In this document: one piece after another, positions 17,157-25,972 of the stretch
How the letters are laid out: the number at the start of each line of letters is the position of its first letter
Position numbering within the stretch: position 1 is the first letter of the stretch
Assembly: GCF_023507745.1 (NCBI RefSeq)
Contig: NZ_JALPZO010000100.1
Span: 1 to 64,000 of the forward strand
DNA length: 64,000 nt
Source: Vreelandella olivaria
GTDB taxonomy: Bacteria; Pseudomonadota; Gammaproteobacteria; Pseudomonadales; Halomonadaceae
Reading direction: 5' to 3'
Made by a program: the position numbers and the translations under genes
The notes under the pieces: generated by a model
Told to the model about the DNA's origin: nothing
Seen by the model: only the letters and a program-made list of their open reading frames with translations
The model's database searches: none

Positions 17157-18013
17157 GCAGCGGTAGTTACTACGTTCCTGAGACTAGCCGGTGGCCCATA
17201 CTGGGCTCTTTAGCTCTGGGCGTCATGATGGTGGGTACCGGCATCAAACTGGTTTACGACACAGGCACACCACTTATGTTAGTTGGGGTGGTGGGCATTG
17301 TGTTAGTCATGGGGCTTTGGTTCAGGGATGTCATCCATGAATCAATGGGAGGGCTGTACGATGCTCAGATGGATCGCTCTTTTCGCTGGGGTATGGGGTG
17401 GTTCATTTTTTCTGAGGTGATGTTCTTTGCTGCTTTCTTTGGTGCGTTGTTTTACGTCAGAACATTCGCCATACCCTGGTTGGGTGGTGAGGGCGCGAAG
17501 GGCGTCTCTGCACTGTTATGGCCTGAATTTATAGCGCAGTGGCCGCTGTTCAACCCGCCTGATAGCGCGGTAACAGGCCCGGAGCAGATGTTTAGCCCAT
17601 GGCAGTTACCGCTGGTAAACACGCTGATTCTAGTCACATCAAGTATCACCCTGACGGTTGCCCATGAAGCTTTTAAACTGGGTGAGCGCGTAACCTGTCG
17701 TAACTGGCTGGCAGGGACCGTGCTACTTGGCTGCTGTTTTATTGTTATCCAGGGTGTTGAGTATTACGAAGCCTACAACCACTACGGCATCACTCTTGAG
17801 GCAGGCATTTTTGGCGCGACTTTTTTTATCCTCACGGGTTTCCATGGTGTCCACGTCATCATTGGCACACTGATTCTGGCTTGCATATTAGTGAGGGTGT
17901 GGAAGGGACATTTTGACAACGAACACCATTTCGGTTTCGAAGCATCCTGCTGGTACTGGCATTTTGTTGATGTGGTTTGGATAGGGTTATTCATCTTTGT
18001 CTATGTCCTTTGA
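17153..18013 (+). CDS. coxC: Cytochrome c oxidase subunit III
   Basis: A 286-residue subunit III with seven predicted transmembrane helices. Family markers are FRDVIHESMGG, WGMGWFIFSEVMFFAAFFGALFY (which includes the conserved Glu), LLGCCFIVIQGVEYYEA and GFHGVHVIIGT, ending SCWYWHFVDVVWIGLFIFVYVL. ATGA overlap with ctaG indicates translational coupling. An insertion of about 25 residues (PWLGGEGAKGVSALLWPEF...) between helices 3 and 4 is usual in the Pseudomonas/Halomonas form. Confidence 0.96.
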   Translation: MSSGSYYVPETSRWPILGSLALGVMMVGTGIKLVYDTGTPLMLVGVVGIVLVMGLWFRDVIHESMGGLYDAQMDRSFRWGMGWFIFSEVMFFAAFFGALFYVRTFAIPWLGGEGAKGVSALLWPEFIAQWPLFNPPDSAVTGPEQMFSPWQLPLVNTLILVTSSITLTVAHEAFKLGERVTCRNWLAGTVLLGCCFIVIQGVEYYEAYNHYGITLEAGIFGATFFILTGFHGVHVIIGTLILACILVRVWKGHFDNEHHFGFEASCWYWHFVDVVWIGLFIFVYVL

Positions 18014-18019
18014 GGTGGC

Positions 18020-18211
18020 TTACCCCAACTCACCGGACCAGAACCCAAACACCAGTAGTGCCATAAGAAGGCAGGCCAGCCCAATGCGCCACTTCAATGA
18101 AACAAGTAGTCGTCTGGATGAAGCGTTGTCACGCAGCAAAAAGCCCGCACCTGCTGCAAGGCTAGCGGCCATTCCAACAAACACTAAGGCAATAAGAAGC
18201 TGTAACCACAT
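18020..18211 (-). CDS. DUF2909 twin-transmembrane protein, antisense inside the cox cluster
   Basis: A 63-residue protein with two transmembrane helices (about 4-25 and 40-60) joined by a basic loop (LLRDNASSRRLLVSLKWR), typical of DUF2909. It lies on the minus strand between coxC and SURF1, at the same place as the Pseudomonas homologue. Its stop is six bases from the convergent coxC stop. Its ATG (complement of 18209-18211) shares two bases with the SURF1 ATG at 18210. AGGAGAGG is positioned upstream, inside the SURF1 coding sequence. A role in oxidase biogenesis is inferred from conserved position only. Confidence 0.85.
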   Translation of the reverse strand: MWLQLLIALVFVGMAASLAAGAGFLLRDNASSRRLLVSLKWRIGLACLLMALLVFGFWSGELG

Positions 18212-18908
18212 GATGAAATCCTCTCCTGGGACAGGGCGCTTTTACGTTTGGTGTGTTTTTTGGGGGTTGTTAGTCACACTGGGCATCCTGTTAGGACTAT
18301 GGCAGTGGGAGCGGGCTGCTGACAAGCGCGTTTTACTGGCAGAGCGTAACGCGGCTCCGACCATGGTTTCTCCCACTGAGATGCCACAGGAGGGGGCTAA
18401 GGTGACGCTGAGAGGCCAATATTTACCTGAGCATACGCTCTTTCTGGATAATCGAATTCTCAATGGACGCCTGGGTGTGGCGGTGTTGACGCCGCTGCGT
18501 GATGTTCATGGGCAGCTCTGGTTAATTCAGCGTGGTTTTGTCGAAACCGGCCCCAGCCGCAGCGCGCCACAAGCGGTAACCCCGGCTGGCGATGTGGAGG
18601 TGTCGGGTGAGTGGCAGATGGAGCACTCTGGTGGACCATTGTATGGGGAGAATCAAGAAGGGCTTCGTCTTCAACAATTGAGTCAGGCGCCCTGGATAAA
18701 TGTTTTGGGGCCTTTTGATTACGCAGGCTGGCTACATGCAGATAGTGGGAGTGGTGTTTTTACACCCTGGTGGACAGCTAATGTGATGCCGCCCAGCCGT
18801 CACATCGGCTACGCTGTGCAGTGGTGGGGGCTTGCACTGGCTGCTTTTGCGGTCATGTTAGTGGGTGGGTATCGCTTACGCCAGGACAGCCTGAGAGAGG
18901 AGGGGTAA
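18210..18908 (+). CDS. SURF1 family cytochrome oxidase assembly protein
   Basis: A 232-residue SURF1/Shy1-type protein that aids heme a insertion into subunit I. There are two transmembrane helices, one at about 10-30 (FYVWCVFWGLLVTLGILLGLWQWERA) and one near the C-terminus (about 202-222). Between them is the periplasmic domain with FLDNRILNGRLGVAVLTPL and WLIQRGFV. HIGYAVQWWGLA before the last helix is the family signature. Start is ATG 18210 or ATG 18213. No good Shine-Dalgarno sequence is visible, only AAGAAG about 13 bases upstream inside DUF2909. An upstream extension to 17997 would lie antisense to DUF2909 and is rejected. Confidence 0.92.
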   Translation: MMKSSPGTGRFYVWCVFWGLLVTLGILLGLWQWERAADKRVLLAERNAAPTMVSPTEMPQEGAKVTLRGQYLPEHTLFLDNRILNGRLGVAVLTPLRDVHGQLWLIQRGFVETGPSRSAPQAVTPAGDVEVSGEWQMEHSGGPLYGENQEGLRLQQLSQAPWINVLGPFDYAGWLHADSGSGVFTPWWTANVMPPSRHIGYAVQWWGLALAAFAVMLVGGYRLRQDSLREEG

Positions 18909-18911
18909 GGT

Positions 18912-19421
18912 ATGCAGCTTGCTCGGTCACCGCGTCGTCAGCGACTCATCCTGCTACTTGTTTTTATTATATTTTCAGCGCCCATGGTCGTTGCCTGGGC
19001 AATGGTGGAGTGGAGAGTGGGGATTCCCAGCCAGCATACCGCTCATGGGGAGGTAATGGTTGAAGCGCCAAATTTAAGCACTTGGCCGCTTGTTGATGAA
19101 CCCATGAGCAAGCAGGACACATGGCTGCTGGCGTTTGACTGTTCGTCTAACTGCAACCAGCGGATGGACGAGTTATGGCGCCTACACCGTGCACTTGGGC
19201 GTGAAGCGCCCCGTTTACAAAGGCTACGCATTGGAGGGCGTGCACAAGCGTTACCCGGAGAGCATGTCAGCCAGTGGCATGAAACGCCAATCTGGCGCCA
19301 TGAAAACATGGTTTGGTTGGTAGATCCCATGGGCAGGCCCGCCCTGGCCTTCAATGAGGCGGTCAGTGCATCAGCTATTCTTGACGATATAAGGCATTTG
19401 TTCAAAGTTAATCCTTTGTAA
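18912..19421 (+). CDS. Diverged Sco-like protein of the cox operon
   Basis: A 169-residue membrane-anchored protein (helix at about 11-31) in the position of Pseudomonas aeruginosa PA0111, usually called hypothetical. The periplasmic part reads WLLAFDCSSNCNQ, giving Cys77-xxx-Cys81, and later HENMVWLVDPMGRPALAF with His130. This is the Sco1/SenC layout: a CxxxC copper/redox pair after a beta strand and a His before a YLVDPxG-like strand. I therefore infer a reduced Sco fold acting on CuA of coxB. Overall similarity is low, so this rests on motif order. It begins four bases after SURF1 and no separate classical Sco gene is in the cluster. Confidence 0.8.
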   Translation: MQLARSPRRQRLILLLVFIIFSAPMVVAWAMVEWRVGIPSQHTAHGEVMVEAPNLSTWPLVDEPMSKQDTWLLAFDCSSNCNQRMDELWRLHRALGREAPRLQRLRIGGRAQALPGEHVSQWHETPIWRHENMVWLVDPMGRPALAFNEAVSASAILDDIRHLFKVNPL

Positions 19422-19456
19422 TGTTTGGCCGGCACCGAGAGCCGTAAGGAAAGGAA

Positions 19457-20470
19457 ATGCAAGATGCAATTGAGCGACGTTTGCGCTGGTTAACGTACCT
19501 CACGCTGGCAGGAACAGCACTAACCACAGTTGTTATCCTGGTAGGAGCTTGGACACGTTTGGTTGATGCAGGGCTGGGGTGCCCGGATTGGCCCGGATGC
19601 TATGGTCGGTTGCTGGTGCCCGATAGTGAGTATGCGGCATTACGTCATCCTGATGTGCCCCTTGAGCCTTTTAAAGCCTGGGTTGAAATGGCGCATCGCT
19701 ATGTCGCGAGCTTCTTGGGGCTTGTGGTGCTCAGCGCCGTCGCTCTTGGCTGGCCACTTCGTGATCGTCCCGATTATCCATGGCGTGTCAGCCTGGCGTT
19801 ATTGGTTGTCATCCTGATTCAGGGAGCATTTGGTGCTTTTACGGTAACGCTCAAGCTATGGCCGCAGGTGGTTACTCTTCATCTGCTGGGAGGGTTAAGC
19901 GTTCTCATACTGTTTTTTTGGCTGCATCTGCGTGTTCGTCTCTTATGGAAAGAGGCTGCAAAGCGTCGTCGGGCGATTAACCTGCTGTGGGGATTGGCGG
20001 CTTGCTTACTGGTACTGCAACTGGCGCTTGGTGGCTGGGTTACCAGTAACTATGCAGGCATTGCCTGCCAGGGCTTTCCTACGTGTAACTCGCAGTGGTG
20101 GCCAGAGATGGATCTAAGTGAAGGGTTTCATCTGACGCAAACCGTTGGCCCTAACTATCTTCATGGACAACTCCATGCTGATGCACGTACAGCCATACAC
20201 GTAATGCATCGGATTGGCGCCTTGTTATTAGGTATTGCGCTATTAGCACTCTGGTGGCGATATCGTCGGCTTAAGGTGGTAGGGCGAGCACTGGCAGTCA
20301 CCGTCGGTGTTTATACTGTGCAGGTGGCTTTGGGGATTGCCAATGTCTTGCTGTGGTTACCACTCTGGCTGGCCTTGCTGCATACCGCAGGTGCTGTGGC
20401 GCTTACCTTAAGTATTGCTGCGGCCTGGTGGTGCTGGCGACAGGGCTATGGCCGGTGTGGTGCTATATAG
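19457..20470 (+). CDS. ctaA: Heme A synthase (COX15/CtaA)
   Basis: A 337-residue integral membrane enzyme with about eight helices that oxidises the C8 methyl of heme O to formyl, making heme A for the oxidase. Markers are the opening GAWTRLVDAGLGCPDWPGCYGR with the Cys pair, EMAHRYVASFLG (heme ligand His), LHLLGGLSVL, and in the second half GWVTSNYAGIACQGFPTCNSQW, HVMHRIGALLLG and LHTAGAVALTL. AAGGAAAGGA precedes the ATG. It follows the Sco-like gene by 35 bases. Confidence 0.95.
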   Translation: MQDAIERRLRWLTYLTLAGTALTTVVILVGAWTRLVDAGLGCPDWPGCYGRLLVPDSEYAALRHPDVPLEPFKAWVEMAHRYVASFLGLVVLSAVALGWPLRDRPDYPWRVSLALLVVILIQGAFGAFTVTLKLWPQVVTLHLLGGLSVLILFFWLHLRVRLLWKEAAKRRRAINLLWGLAACLLVLQLALGGWVTSNYAGIACQGFPTCNSQWWPEMDLSEGFHLTQTVGPNYLHGQLHADARTAIHVMHRIGALLLGIALLALWWRYRRLKVVGRALAVTVGVYTVQVALGIANVLLWLPLWLALLHTAGAVALTLSIAAAWWCWRQGYGRCGAI

Positions 20471-20571
20471 CTCTATATTGCGGCCAGCCCAGGGTTTTTC
20501 TATTCAGCATTTCAGATGGATGACACGTTTAAACTGAGCTTTAAATAACAAGAACAGTAAGGAGTAGGGCG

Positions 20572-21498
20572 ATGAGATATGGTGCTGTGTCCTTACCTGC
20601 CACGCTACCCGTGGCAATATGGGGGTGGAAAGAGCTGCTTGGCCTATGCAAGCTAAAGGTTGTCGCGGTGATGTTGGTGTGCGTGGGAGTGGGTATGGCA
20701 CTTTCCACCCAAGGGGTACCGCCCCTGGACAGGGTCATATTTGGTTTGATAGGCATTGGCCTCTCAGCCTGTTCTGCCGCCGCTTTTAATCATGTCATCG
20801 ACCGCCATTTAGACGCCGTGATGTCTCGAACCGCAAAGCGTCCCTTGGCTGCCAAACGGCTACCTGTCGTTGTGGCTCTGGCATGGGCATTGCTCCTCGC
20901 TACCCTGGGGCTTGGGTTATTAGCGTGGCAGGTTAATGACATAACCGCCTGGCTGACGTTTGCCTCCTTGATTGGTTATGCACTTATTTATACAGCGTTT
21001 CTTAAACGTGCCACGCCACAGAATATTGTGATTGGAGGCATTGCTGGTGCGGCACCCCCTTTACTGGGATGGGTCTCCATTACCGGGCAGGTAAGCGCTG
21101 AACCGTTGCTGTTAATGCTGATTGTTTTTACCTGGACACCCCCTCATTTTTGGGCATTGGCCATCCATAAGCGTGATGATTATGCGCGTGCCCAGATACC
21201 GATGTTACCCGTTACCCATGGTTTAGCTTTCACACGCTTACAAATATGGCTCTATGGGTGGCTCACCGTGGCGGCTTCTCTACTGCCAGTGGTCATTGGC
21301 ATGAGTGGTGTGATGTATCTTATTGCCGCAGGGTTACTTAATGTCCGGTTTATGTACTGGAATTGGAGAGTGTGGAAAGGGGCAGACGATCAGGCACCTA
21401 TCCAGGCGTTTTGGTTTTCAATCCGCTATATTCTGGGACTGTTTGGGGCGCTGCTGCTGGATCATTATGCCGGGATGTTCCATCATTTTTTTGGCTGA
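20572..21498 (+). CDS. ctaB: Protoheme IX farnesyltransferase (heme O synthase)
   Basis: A 308-residue UbiA-superfamily membrane prenyltransferase (CyoE/CtaB) that farnesylates heme B to heme O, the substrate of CtaA. The Asp-rich motif NHVIDRHLDAVMSRTAKRPL (about 72-91) and the second motif HKRDDYARAQIPMLPVTHG are visible, with about nine helices. The first motif begins NHVID rather than the more usual NDYxD, while the two catalytic Asp are kept. It completes the heme A pathway of the cluster. AAGGAGTAG stands in front of the ATG. Confidence 0.95.
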   Translation: MRYGAVSLPATLPVAIWGWKELLGLCKLKVVAVMLVCVGVGMALSTQGVPPLDRVIFGLIGIGLSACSAAAFNHVIDRHLDAVMSRTAKRPLAAKRLPVVVALAWALLLATLGLGLLAWQVNDITAWLTFASLIGYALIYTAFLKRATPQNIVIGGIAGAAPPLLGWVSITGQVSAEPLLLMLIVFTWTPPHFWALAIHKRDDYARAQIPMLPVTHGLAFTRLQIWLYGWLTVAASLLPVVIGMSGVMYLIAAGLLNVRFMYWNWRVWKGADDQAPIQAFWFSIRYILGLFGALLLDHYAGMFHHFFG

Positions 21499-21603
21499 GT
21501 GAGTAAAGGGGCCGATAAAAAAGCGTCATATTGGTCTAATCATGGCGTTAGGGTGTACAATTCTCGTTAAGCTATTTCGTACATGCTGGCTGCAAGGGGT
21601 GCC

Positions 21604-22071
21604 ATGAATTCCACAGTAGCACTGGTTTTACTCGCGCTAGGGGGCGCGATCATTATTGGCTTGGGTGCGTATGCGCTAACCCTGCGCAAGGAGGTTAAGC
21701 GTCGTGAGGCTTTTCGGTTGGATGAAGAGCGGCGCGCACAGCAGAACAGCCTTGAAAATCTGGATTATGTTGTCAGTGCGTTAGTGCAAGAGCAGGTGGA
21801 TATAACGGAAGGGTCCTGGCGTTGCAAAGTGCTACTTGAAATTGTTGACCCTAGCCTGACCGAGCGGCCTGAGTTTCAGGCATTTGCTGATGTATATAAT
21901 CAGACACGCCACTTAAAGACTCACTCGGCCCGCAAGCAGCTTACGCCGAGAGAGCGTATGCAAGAGGATAAGGAGCGTCTGGCCGTTGAGGATAAAATGC
22001 GTGCTGCGGTTTTGTCGGCGGCGGCTGAGGTGATTAAATGGCGGGCCAAGGGGCCGTCGGCACTGCATTGA
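21604..22071 (+). CDS. DUF2489 family protein, membrane-anchored
   Basis: A 155-residue protein with one N-terminal transmembrane helix (about 4-26) and a cytoplasmic, charged domain: NLDYVVSALVQEQVDITEGSWRCKVLLEIVDP, RHLKTHSARKQLTPRERMQEDKERL. This matches DUF2489. ATG 21604 with AAGGGG is preferred to an in-frame ATG at 21583. It lies 105 bases after ctaB on the same strand and may be transcribed separately. Function is unknown. Confidence 0.8.
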   Translation: MNSTVALVLLALGGAIIIGLGAYALTLRKEVKRREAFRLDEERRAQQNSLENLDYVVSALVQEQVDITEGSWRCKVLLEIVDPSLTERPEFQAFADVYNQTRHLKTHSARKQLTPRERMQEDKERLAVEDKMRAAVLSAAAEVIKWRAKGPSALH

Positions 22072-22363
22072 TACAGCGTAAGCGCTACAATAAACACTCA
22101 ATTAGCAGCAGCCTATGTTTTTTTGGCGCTGATGGTAGCAGTTTTGCTATGCTAAACATGTCGATATTAGCAAGAAGTTGATATCTTGGCATTGTTGCCT
22201 TCTTACGCACAAACGTTAATGATAGGCATACCGTTCTGTATCAGGAAAGGGATACTGCTTTCGGATATTAGAACAGGCGAAAAATGGATGCTCTCGCAAT
22301 AAGAAGCATTGGATAGATTTGGTCGTGTGACCATTTCAGCATTGGATCAAGAAGGAGTCTTGC
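22072..22363. other. Intergenic region upstream of the OmpA-like lipoprotein gene
   Basis: This 292-base stretch is the longest gene-free segment in the window. It is AT-richer than its surroundings and should hold the promoter and leader of the strongly expressed lipoprotein gene. A possible -10 TATGCT is at 22148-22153 but its -35 spacing is poor. I see no tRNA, no clear small RNA and no strong hairpin. Confidence 0.6.
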
Positions 22364-23233
22364 ATGAAAAAATCAACAACTGGCTTGCTAGTCGGTTCTG
22401 CCCTGGTAGTGGGTCTATCAGGCTGCGCCAGCTCTGCTTCTCAGTCATCTGGGCAGGCTAGTGCAAGCAGTGACCGTAGCTGGTATCAGCACCCGGCCGT
22501 ATGTGGTCTGGCGGGTGGCTTAATCGGTGGTAGCATTGGCTATGCTACCAGTGGCAGTTCTGATGAAGACGCTGGTGCGGCTACTGGCGCTGCTGCTGGT
22601 GCGGCCATTGGGGGGCTTCTGTGTGCTGACCATACGCCTGAGCCTGTTGCACCTCAGTGCCCGAGCTACGGCGAAGTGCCTGCTGGCGTTGCCGTTGATG
22701 CGGAAGGCTGCCCGCTGGACTCCGACGGTGACGGTGTGCCGGATTACCGCGACCAGTGCCCGGGTACCCCTGCTGGTGTAGAAGTTGACGCTGTTGGCTG
22801 TCCGCTGGATTCTGACGGTGATGGCGTGCCGGACTACCGTGACCAGTGCCCGGACACCCCGGCAGGTGTAGAAGTTAACGCATTGGGCTGCCCGGAAAGC
22901 CTGGTTCTGCGTGATGTCAACTTTGAATTTGACTCCGCTCAACTGACTTCTTCTGCTCAGCAAGTGCTGGATGGTATTGCTGAGCGTCTGGTTCACAACC
23001 CCGATGTTCGTGTAAGCATCGAAGGCCACACTGATTCTCGCGGTTCCGCTGAGTACAACCAGAACCTGTCTCAGCGCCGTGCAGAGTCTGTTGCCGCTTA
23101 CCTGTCTCAGCGTGGCGTAGAAACCAATCGTATGCGCGCTGTAGGTTATGGTGAAGAGCGCCCTGTTGCCTCGAACGACACTGATGAAGGTCGCGCGCAA
23201 AACCGTCGCGTTGAACTGGACGAGTGGAACTAA
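22364..23233 (+). CDS. OmpA-family lipoprotein with thrombospondin type 3-like repeats
   Basis: A 289-residue outer-membrane protein. It has a lipoprotein signal with lipobox LSGC (Cys21), a Ser-rich linker, then a Gly-rich glycine-zipper-like segment (GGLIGGSIGYATSG and AATGAAAGAAIGGLL). Next come calcium-type repeats: two near-identical 30-residue units with DSDGDGVPDYRDQCP and flanking AGVEVDAxGCP half-units. The C-terminal OmpA domain (about 185-285) carries FEFDSAQLT and the peptidoglycan-binding IEGHTDSRGSAEYNQNLSQRRAESV. It probably anchors the envelope to peptidoglycan. The codon bias and AAGGAG site suggest high expression. Confidence 0.93.
   Translation: MKKSTTGLLVGSALVVGLSGCASSASQSSGQASASSDRSWYQHPAVCGLAGGLIGGSIGYATSGSSDEDAGAATGAAAGAAIGGLLCADHTPEPVAPQCPSYGEVPAGVAVDAEGCPLDSDGDGVPDYRDQCPGTPAGVEVDAVGCPLDSDGDGVPDYRDQCPDTPAGVEVNALGCPESLVLRDVNFEFDSAQLTSSAQQVLDGIAERLVHNPDVRVSIEGHTDSRGSAEYNQNLSQRRAESVAAYLSQRGVETNRMRAVGYGEERPVASNDTDEGRAQNRRVELDEWN
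22715..22894 (+). repeat. 90-bp tandem coding repeat (two copies)
   Basis: Two consecutive 90-base units begin with CTGGAC/CTGGAT at 22715 and 22805 and encode the DSDGDGVPDYRDQCP units of the lipoprotein. They differ mainly at third codon positions, showing protein-level conservation after an older duplication. Confidence 0.8.
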
Positions 23234-23301
23234 TCTGCTTTATGCGCTCTGTTTGAGGGGGAGTCGACGATTGCGGTAACGCTCCTTTCTTAACTACAGA
23301 A

Positions 23302-23329
23302 ACGGGAGGCCTGAGTGCCTCCCGTTTTA
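23302..23329 (+). terminator. Rho-independent terminator of the OmpA-like gene
   Basis: The stem ACGGGAGGC (23302-23310) / GCCTCCCGT (23317-23325) with loop CTGAGT is followed by TTTATTTTAT. Confidence 0.88.
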
Positions 23330-23451
23330 TTTTATGATCCGCCAAATTCTGATAGGCTGGCGACCGGCCTGAACGGGCCTGTATCTATCTACCATTGATA
23401 GCGAAATGTGATCCTTGGTATGGCTCACCACTGCGCTCAAGGAATACCTGA

Positions 23452-25374
23452 ATGCCCATTGTGACACTGCCTGACGGCAGCCAAAGAACGTTCGATACAC
23501 CGCTTTCTATTATGCAGCTTGCAGAATCCATTGGCCCTGGTTTGGCCAAGGCCTGTGTGGCAGGCAAAATTGATGGTGTGTTGGTCGATGCCGCTGACTT
23601 AATTGAGCAAGATGCTGAGGTGGCGATTATTACCGCCCGTGATGCAGAAGGGCTGGAAATTATTCGCCACTCTTGTGCTCACCTGATTGGCCATGCGGTG
23701 AAGCAGCTGTATCCCGATGCCAAAATGGCGATCGGTCCCGTGATCGACGATGGTTTTTATTACGATATTGACTTTGGGCGCTCAGTCACACCCGAAGATA
23801 TGGAAGCCATTGAAAAACGCATGCGTTCTCTCATTGAGAGCGAGTACGATGTGGTACGCGAATATGTTGATCGCGATAAGGCGATGCAAACATTTGTGCA
23901 GCGTGGTGAAGAGTATAAGCAGGAAATTGTCCGTGATATTCCTGATGATGCCACTATCCGCCTTTATCATCATGAGGAGTACACGGATATGTGCCGTGGC
24001 CCTCATGTACCCAATACGCGCCATCTGAAGGCGTTTAAGTTGACAAAGCTGGCGGGTGCTTATTGGCGTGGGGATGCATCCAATCCCATGCTGACGCGTA
24101 TTTACGGCACTGCCTGGGGCGATAAAAAGCAGCTAAAAGCCTACTTGCAGCGACTTGAAGAAGCTGAGAAGCGTGATCATCGCAAACTGGCCCGCAAGAT
24201 GGACTTATTCCATTTGCAGGAAGAGGCGCCAGGCATGGTTTTCTGGCATCCCAATGGCTGGACAATGTACCAGGCATTAGAAGATTATATGCGCAGAATT
24301 CAGCGTGAGCATGGTTACCAGGAAATTAAAACGCCGCAAGTAGTGGACCTCTCTTTGTGGAAAAAGTCAGGCCACTGGGGGCACTACAGTGAACTAATGT
24401 TCACGACTGAATCGGAAAAACGTGAGTACGCGGTCAAACCGATGAACTGCCCCTGCCACGTTCAGGTTTTTAATCAGGGGCTAAAGAGCTACCGTGATTT
24501 GCCACTCCGGCTTGCCGAGTTCGGCAGCTGTCACCGTAATGAACCTTCCGGTTCTCTGCACGGTCTGATGCGGGTTCGCGGCTTCACCCAGGATGATGCC
24601 CACATATTCTGTACAGAAGGGCAGATTCAAGCGGAAGCAGAAGCTTTCATTGCGCTGACATTGCAAGTGTATAAGACACTTGGCTTTGATGATGTGGAGC
24701 TCAAACTGTCGACCCGCCCTGACGACTTCCTTGGCGAAGCCGAAATGTGGGATCGGGCTGAGCAGGGGCTTGAGGCTGCGCTCAATGCAACGGGGCTTGA
24801 GTGGGAGCTGCAACCCGGCGAAGGCGCCTTTTATGGGCCAAAAATTGAATTTGCACTGCGTGATTGCCTGAATCGTGTGTGGCAGTGTGGTACTCTTCAG
24901 CTAGATTTTAATTTGCCAGGGCGCTTGGGGGCGCAATACGTCGATGAAGACGGCACGCGGAAAACCCCAGTGATGCTCCACCGTGCTATTTTAGGGTCTT
25001 TTGAGCGTTTCTTGGGTATCCTTATTGAGCATTATGCTGGGGTTATGCCACTTTGGCTGGCGCCGCAGCAGGCGGTTCTGATGACAATCACTGATGCGCA
25101 GCGTGATTACGCGCTCAAATTAGAGCAGCGACTGCAAAAAAATGGCTTACGGGTCAAGGCGGACTTGAGGAACGAGAAGATCGGCTTTAAAATCCGTGAG
25201 CATACGTTACAGAAAGTTCCCTATCTCCTTGTGGTGGGAGATAAGGAAGTCGAAGCTGACTCAGTGGCCGTGCGAACTCGCAGCGGCGAAAACCTCGGCA
25301 CTATGACGATCGATGAATTCATTGAGCGATTTAGTGAAGAGCGAGCAGCCCTGGCGACATCGTCAATTGCCTAA
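23452..25374 (+). CDS. thrS: Threonyl-tRNA synthetase
   Basis: A 640-residue class II synthetase. Domains are an N-terminal TGS domain (about 1-62), the editing domain with the SAD motif [19 protein letters not shown] and [10 protein letters not shown], the catalytic core with zinc-site residues in [12 protein letters not shown], motif 2 [28 protein letters not shown] and motif 3 [21 protein letters not shown], and a C-terminal anticodon-binding domain. Length equals the normal bacterial enzyme. ATG 23452 is preceded by AAGGAA. It is first in thrS-infC-rpmI-rplT. I see no obvious tRNA-like operator in the 120-base leader. Confidence 0.97.
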   Translation: MPIVTLPDGSQRTFDTPLSIMQLAESIGPGLAKACVAGKIDGVLVDAADLIEQDAEVAIITARDAEGLEIIRHSCAHLIGHAVKQLYPDAKMAIGPVIDDGFYYDIDFGRSVTPEDMEAIEKRMRSLIESEYDVVREYVDRDKAMQTFVQRGEEYKQEIVRDIPDDATIRLYHHEEYTDMCRGPHVPNTRHLKAFKLTKLAGAYWRGDASNPMLTRIYGTAWGDKKQLKAYLQRLEEAEKRDHRKLARKMDLFHLQEEAPGMVFWHPNGWTMYQALEDYMRRIQREHGYQEIKTPQVVDLSLWKKSGHWGHYSELMFTTESEKREYAVKPMNCPCHVQVFNQGLKSYRDLPLRLAEFGSCHRNEPSGSLHGLMRVRGFTQDDAHIFCTEGQIQAEAEAFIALTLQVYKTLGFDDVELKLSTRPDDFLGEAEMWDRAEQGLEAALNATGLEWELQPGEGAFYGPKIEFALRDCLNRVWQCGTLQLDFNLPGRLGAQYVDEDGTRKTPVMLHRAILGSFERFLGILIEHYAGVMPLWLAPQQAVLMTITDAQRDYALKLEQRLQKNGLRVKADLRNEKIGFKIREHTLQKVPYLLVVGDKEVEADSVAVRTRSGENLGTMTIDEFIERFSEERAALATSSIA

Positions 25375-25386
25375 GGAGACGGAGCG

Positions 25387-25926
25387 ATCAAGCGAAGCAA
25401 CCAGCGCGGGCGTCCACAAGACAAACGCCCACCAATGAACGAGCGTATTACCGAAGAAGAAGTGCGTCTAATTGATGCCGAAGGTGAACAGTTGGGTGTT
25501 GTACCCACCACCGAAGCCCTTGAGCGTGCAGAAGCTGCCGGTTTAGACCTTGTGCAAATCTCGAATGCCGATCCAATCGTTTGTAAGATCATGGATTATG
25601 GCAAATTTGTTTTTGAGACGAAGAAGCAGAAAGCGGCTCAAAAGAAAAAGCAGAAGCAAATCCAGGTGAAGGAAGTTAAATTCCGCCCTGGCACTGACGA
25701 AGGCGATTACCAGGTTAAACTTAAAAACCTGACCCGCTTTTTGGAAGGTGGTGACAAGGGTAAGGTCACATTGCGCTTCCGTGGTCGTGAAATGGCGCAC
25801 CAGGACATCGGTCGTAAACTGATGGAGCGGATCGCGGCAGACCTGGAAGAGATCGGAGCGGTGGAGTCTTTCCCGAAAATGGAAGGCCGCCAGATGATCA
25901 TGATTCTTGCCCCGAAAAAGAAGTGA
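25387..25926 (+). CDS. infC: Translation initiation factor IF-3 (ATC start codon)
   Basis: A 179-residue IF-3 that binds the 30S subunit and proofreads start codons. Conserved blocks are [73 protein letters not shown] and [15 protein letters not shown]. The first in-frame ATG is 25435, which would drop the usual N-terminus. ATC at 25387 gives (M)[15 protein letters not shown] and carries TAAGGAG eight bases upstream, with the TAA being the thrS stop. An ATC start fits the family habit of near-cognate starts (AUU in E. coli), by which IF-3 represses its own translation. Twelve bases separate it from thrS. Confidence 0.9.
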   Translation: MKRSNQRGRPQDKRPPMNERITEEEVRLIDAEGEQLGVVPTTEALERAEAAGLDLVQISNADPIVCKIMDYGKFVFETKKQKAAQKKKQKQIQVKEVKFRPGTDEGDYQVKLKNLTRFLEGGDKGKVTLRFRGREMAHQDIGRKLMERIAADLEEIGAVESFPKMEGRQMIMILAPKKK

Positions 25927-25944
25927 TCCAACGGCGAAGTCAAC

Positions 25945-25972
25945 GGGCCAGCGCGAAGGCACTGGTCGGCCC
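25945..25972 (+). promoter_or_regulatory. Hairpin in the infC-rpmI spacer, possible L20 autoregulatory leader
   Basis: GGGCC (25945-25949) and GGCCC (25968-25972) bracket an inner CAG/CTG pairing, followed by TGGGTTTTCT. The position, between infC and rpmI, is where ribosomal protein L20 represses rpmI-rplT translation in E. coli. It could equally act as a partial attenuator. Assignment is by position and base pairing only. Confidence 0.4.

Noticed and set aside
22520..23200. A 226-codon open frame on the minus strand opposite the OmpA-like lipoprotein
   Set aside because: It is a shadow of the repetitive coding sequence; the translated repeats mirror the calcium-type repeats and no initiation signal is present.
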